Made by a program: the position numbers and the translations under genes | Assembly (NCBI GenBank): GCA_024763495.1 | Contig: JANTFJ010000132.1 | Span: 1 to 6,901 of the forward strand | DNA length: 6,901 nucleotides | Reading direction: 5' to 3' | DNA from: Desulfobulbaceae bacterium | GTDB lineage: Bacteria; Desulfobacterota; Desulfobulbia; Desulfobulbales; SURF-16 | The notes under the pieces: model-generated | Database searches by the model: none | Seen by the model: the letters and a program-made list of their open reading frames with translations, nothing else | What the model was told of the DNA's origin: nothing | In this document: in pieces, positions 6,202-6,901 of the stretch | Layout of the letters: each line of letters starts with the position of its first letter | Position numbering within the stretch: the stretch's first letter is position 1

Positions 6202-6336
6202 GTAAGCGCTCCATGAACACCACCCTGCACGCGCTTCAAGCCTGTGATATACCTATATTATCGCAGGGCGTGGAACACGCGCATGGCGGCGTCCCTGAAT
6301 TCCTTACAGTTATGAGTCTGTTGCCGCCTTGGTGTA
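6202..6336 (+). repeat. Large structured repeat, copy C (stem-loop plus tail module)
   Basis: It starts 5 bp after the hyuB stop codon and ends just before the stop codon of the convergent small gene. It has the GTAAGCGCT terminus (6202-6210), the conserved flank to about 6225, an imperfect stem-loop (about 6226-6284) and a tail module (6285-6328). The tail is framed by GGCGGC and GCCGCC (6323-6328) and followed by GGTGTA (6331-6336). The tail aligns with the reverse complement of 2370-2319 through shared CAGTTATG, a GTTG-type block and the GCCGCC arm. The stem sequence is closest to copy B (GCACGCGCTTCA), but its second arm has drifted and relies on wobble pairs and mismatches. No T-run follows, so a classic terminator function is unproven. 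Confidence 0.88.
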
Positions 6337-6338
6337 CT

Positions 6339-6614
6339 TTATTTTTCAACCGTTGAATATTGAGAACATTTTTCAGCCAGAATACAAACGCCTTTTTTTT
6401 CCATTATTACCTTGATTTCATCTTCGGAAAGAATTGAATTTTTATGGCGGGAAATATAGACAAGACAATCTTCACAAACATTCAAAATTGTCCGGTAATC
6501 CTCCAGCTCTCTTGCCAGTTCCCAACAGGGTATATTCCCTCTTTCCCTGGCCGGGCAATCCTCAGTATTAACGCATTTAGTAATTTTCCAGCAAAGCCAC
6601 TCTATTGGAGACAT
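6339..6614 (-). CDS. Small two-CW domain-like cysteine protein
   Basis: A 91-residue, probably cytoplasmic protein of unknown function. Its pattern is CW (8-9), C14, CPA (20-22), CW (30-31), CEDC (47-50) followed by VY, and two further cysteines at 77 and 83. This spacing resembles the two-CW domain found alone, or attached to signalling proteins, in Desulfobacterota and related anaerobes. The cysteines suggest metal or iron-sulfur binding, but that is inference. There is no signal peptide or membrane segment. I chose the ATG at 6614: CAAGG lies 7 nt upstream and homology starts just after it. The open frame extends to 6743, but its first residues are encoded by the repeat at 6693-6728. The gene converges with hyuB, and its promoter must lie near or inside repeat sequence. 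Confidence 0.78.
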   Translation of the reverse strand: MSPIEWLCWKITKCVNTEDCPARERGNIPCWELARELEDYRTILNVCEDCLVYISRHKNSILSEDEIKVIMEKKGVCILAEKCSQYSTVEK

Positions 6615-6692
6615 GGAAAAACCTTGAATATGATGCCCATGGGGCAGATTTAGTATCTTGTTCCTGGGAAGCTGTAACAAAAAACAAGAGAC

Positions 6693-6728
6693 AAGCGTAG
6701 ACTTCGTGAGGTGCTGGTGAACGCTTAC
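6693..6728. repeat. Short palindromic repeat, copy F (truncated)
   Basis: The 29 bp at 6700-6728 match 3994-4022 with two differences and end in the same AACGCTTAC. The left arm is reduced to AAGCG (6693-6697), so this copy has lost much of the palindrome seen at 3967-4022. It lies about 80 bp upstream of the two-CW gene start, in its probable leader or promoter region. On the plus strand it is followed by CCTTTTATTTAT. Confidence 0.75.
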
Positions 6729-6808
6729 CCTTTTATTTATCAACTGTCAGCGGTTGTGGCACCTGATTGTTGAACTTTCTCTCTTCTGCTAATCGCAAGA
6801 CAATAAAC

Positions 6809-6901
6809 GTAAGCGCTCCATGAACACCACCCTGCACCCGTTTAAACGCCGCGATATACCTGATGTATTATCGCGAGCGTTGAAACGGGCACATGGCGGC
6901 A
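6809..6901 (+). repeat. Large structured repeat, copy D (partial at window edge)
   Basis: A base-for-base reverse complement of positions 2-94. It holds the GTAAGCGCT terminus (6809-6817), the conserved flank, the long stem-loop (about 6833-6893) and the start of the GGCGGC motif, where the window ends. The continuation into a tail module, seen in copies B and C, would lie outside. The 65 bp between copies F and D (6744-6808) holds no gene or clear promoter that I can identify. Confidence 0.93.

Noticed and set aside
6202..6336. Copy C as a bidirectional terminator for hyuB and the two-CW gene
   Set aside because: The position is attractive, but no T-run follows the hairpins in either direction, so it was annotated as a repeat only.
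2..6901. attC-like integron recombination sites, or CRISPR repeats
   Set aside because: The hairpins lack paired GTTRRRY/RYYYAAC boxes and no integrase gene is present. The copies are far apart, in opposite orientations and unlike a regular repeat-spacer array.

Overview
The window reads as a mid-GC bacterial chromosome fragment. It was probably taken from an anaerobic Desulfobacterota-type organism. That assignment is an inference from the gene set: CbiB-type cobalamin synthesis, a CbpA/CbpM chaperone pair, a zinc-ribbon thioredoxin, and a small 'two-CW' cysteine protein of a kind common in that group. No rRNA, tRNA, CRISPR array, transposase or phage gene is visible.

Layout. On the + strand, cbiB/cobD (111-1058) makes adenosylcobinamide phosphate. 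It converges on a minus-strand membrane protein (1107-2138) of the putative manganese/heavy-metal exporter family. A 325-bp gap full of repeats follows. Next is a minus-strand operon transcribed cbpA (3731-2781) then cbpM (2778-2464), a DnaJ-type co-chaperone and its dedicated modulator, separated by only 2 bp. After a 310-bp gap comes trxC (4473-4042, minus), a thioredoxin with an N-terminal zinc ribbon. It is divergent from hyuB (4649-6196, plus), a hydantoinase B/oxoprolinase-type subunit with no hyuA partner in view. Last is a small eight-cysteine two-CW protein (6614-6339, minus). The genes form no single pathway. cbpA, cbpM and trxC share a protein-quality/redox theme, and the rest are housekeeping or metabolic singletons.

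The most unusual content is noncoding. A family of structured repeats occupies six of the seven intergenic gaps, and I do not recognise it. Four large copies lie at 2-94, 2327-2453, 6202-6336 and 6809-6901. Each has a conserved GTAAGCGCT terminus, a conserved flank and a long stem-loop of about 60 nt. The stem sequence differs between copies while pairing is kept. Two copies also show a second GC-rich hairpin module. The copies at 2-94 and 6809-6901 are identical over 93 bp in inverted orientation and sit flush with the two ends of the window. This suggests either that the sequence is an assembly contig broken at a high-copy repeat, or that it is a unit bounded by inverted repeats. Two shorter palindromic elements (3967-4022 and 6693-6728) share the GTAAGCG terminus, and a tail fragment lies just behind cbiB. 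The only gap without repeat material is the divergent trxC/hyuB promoter region.
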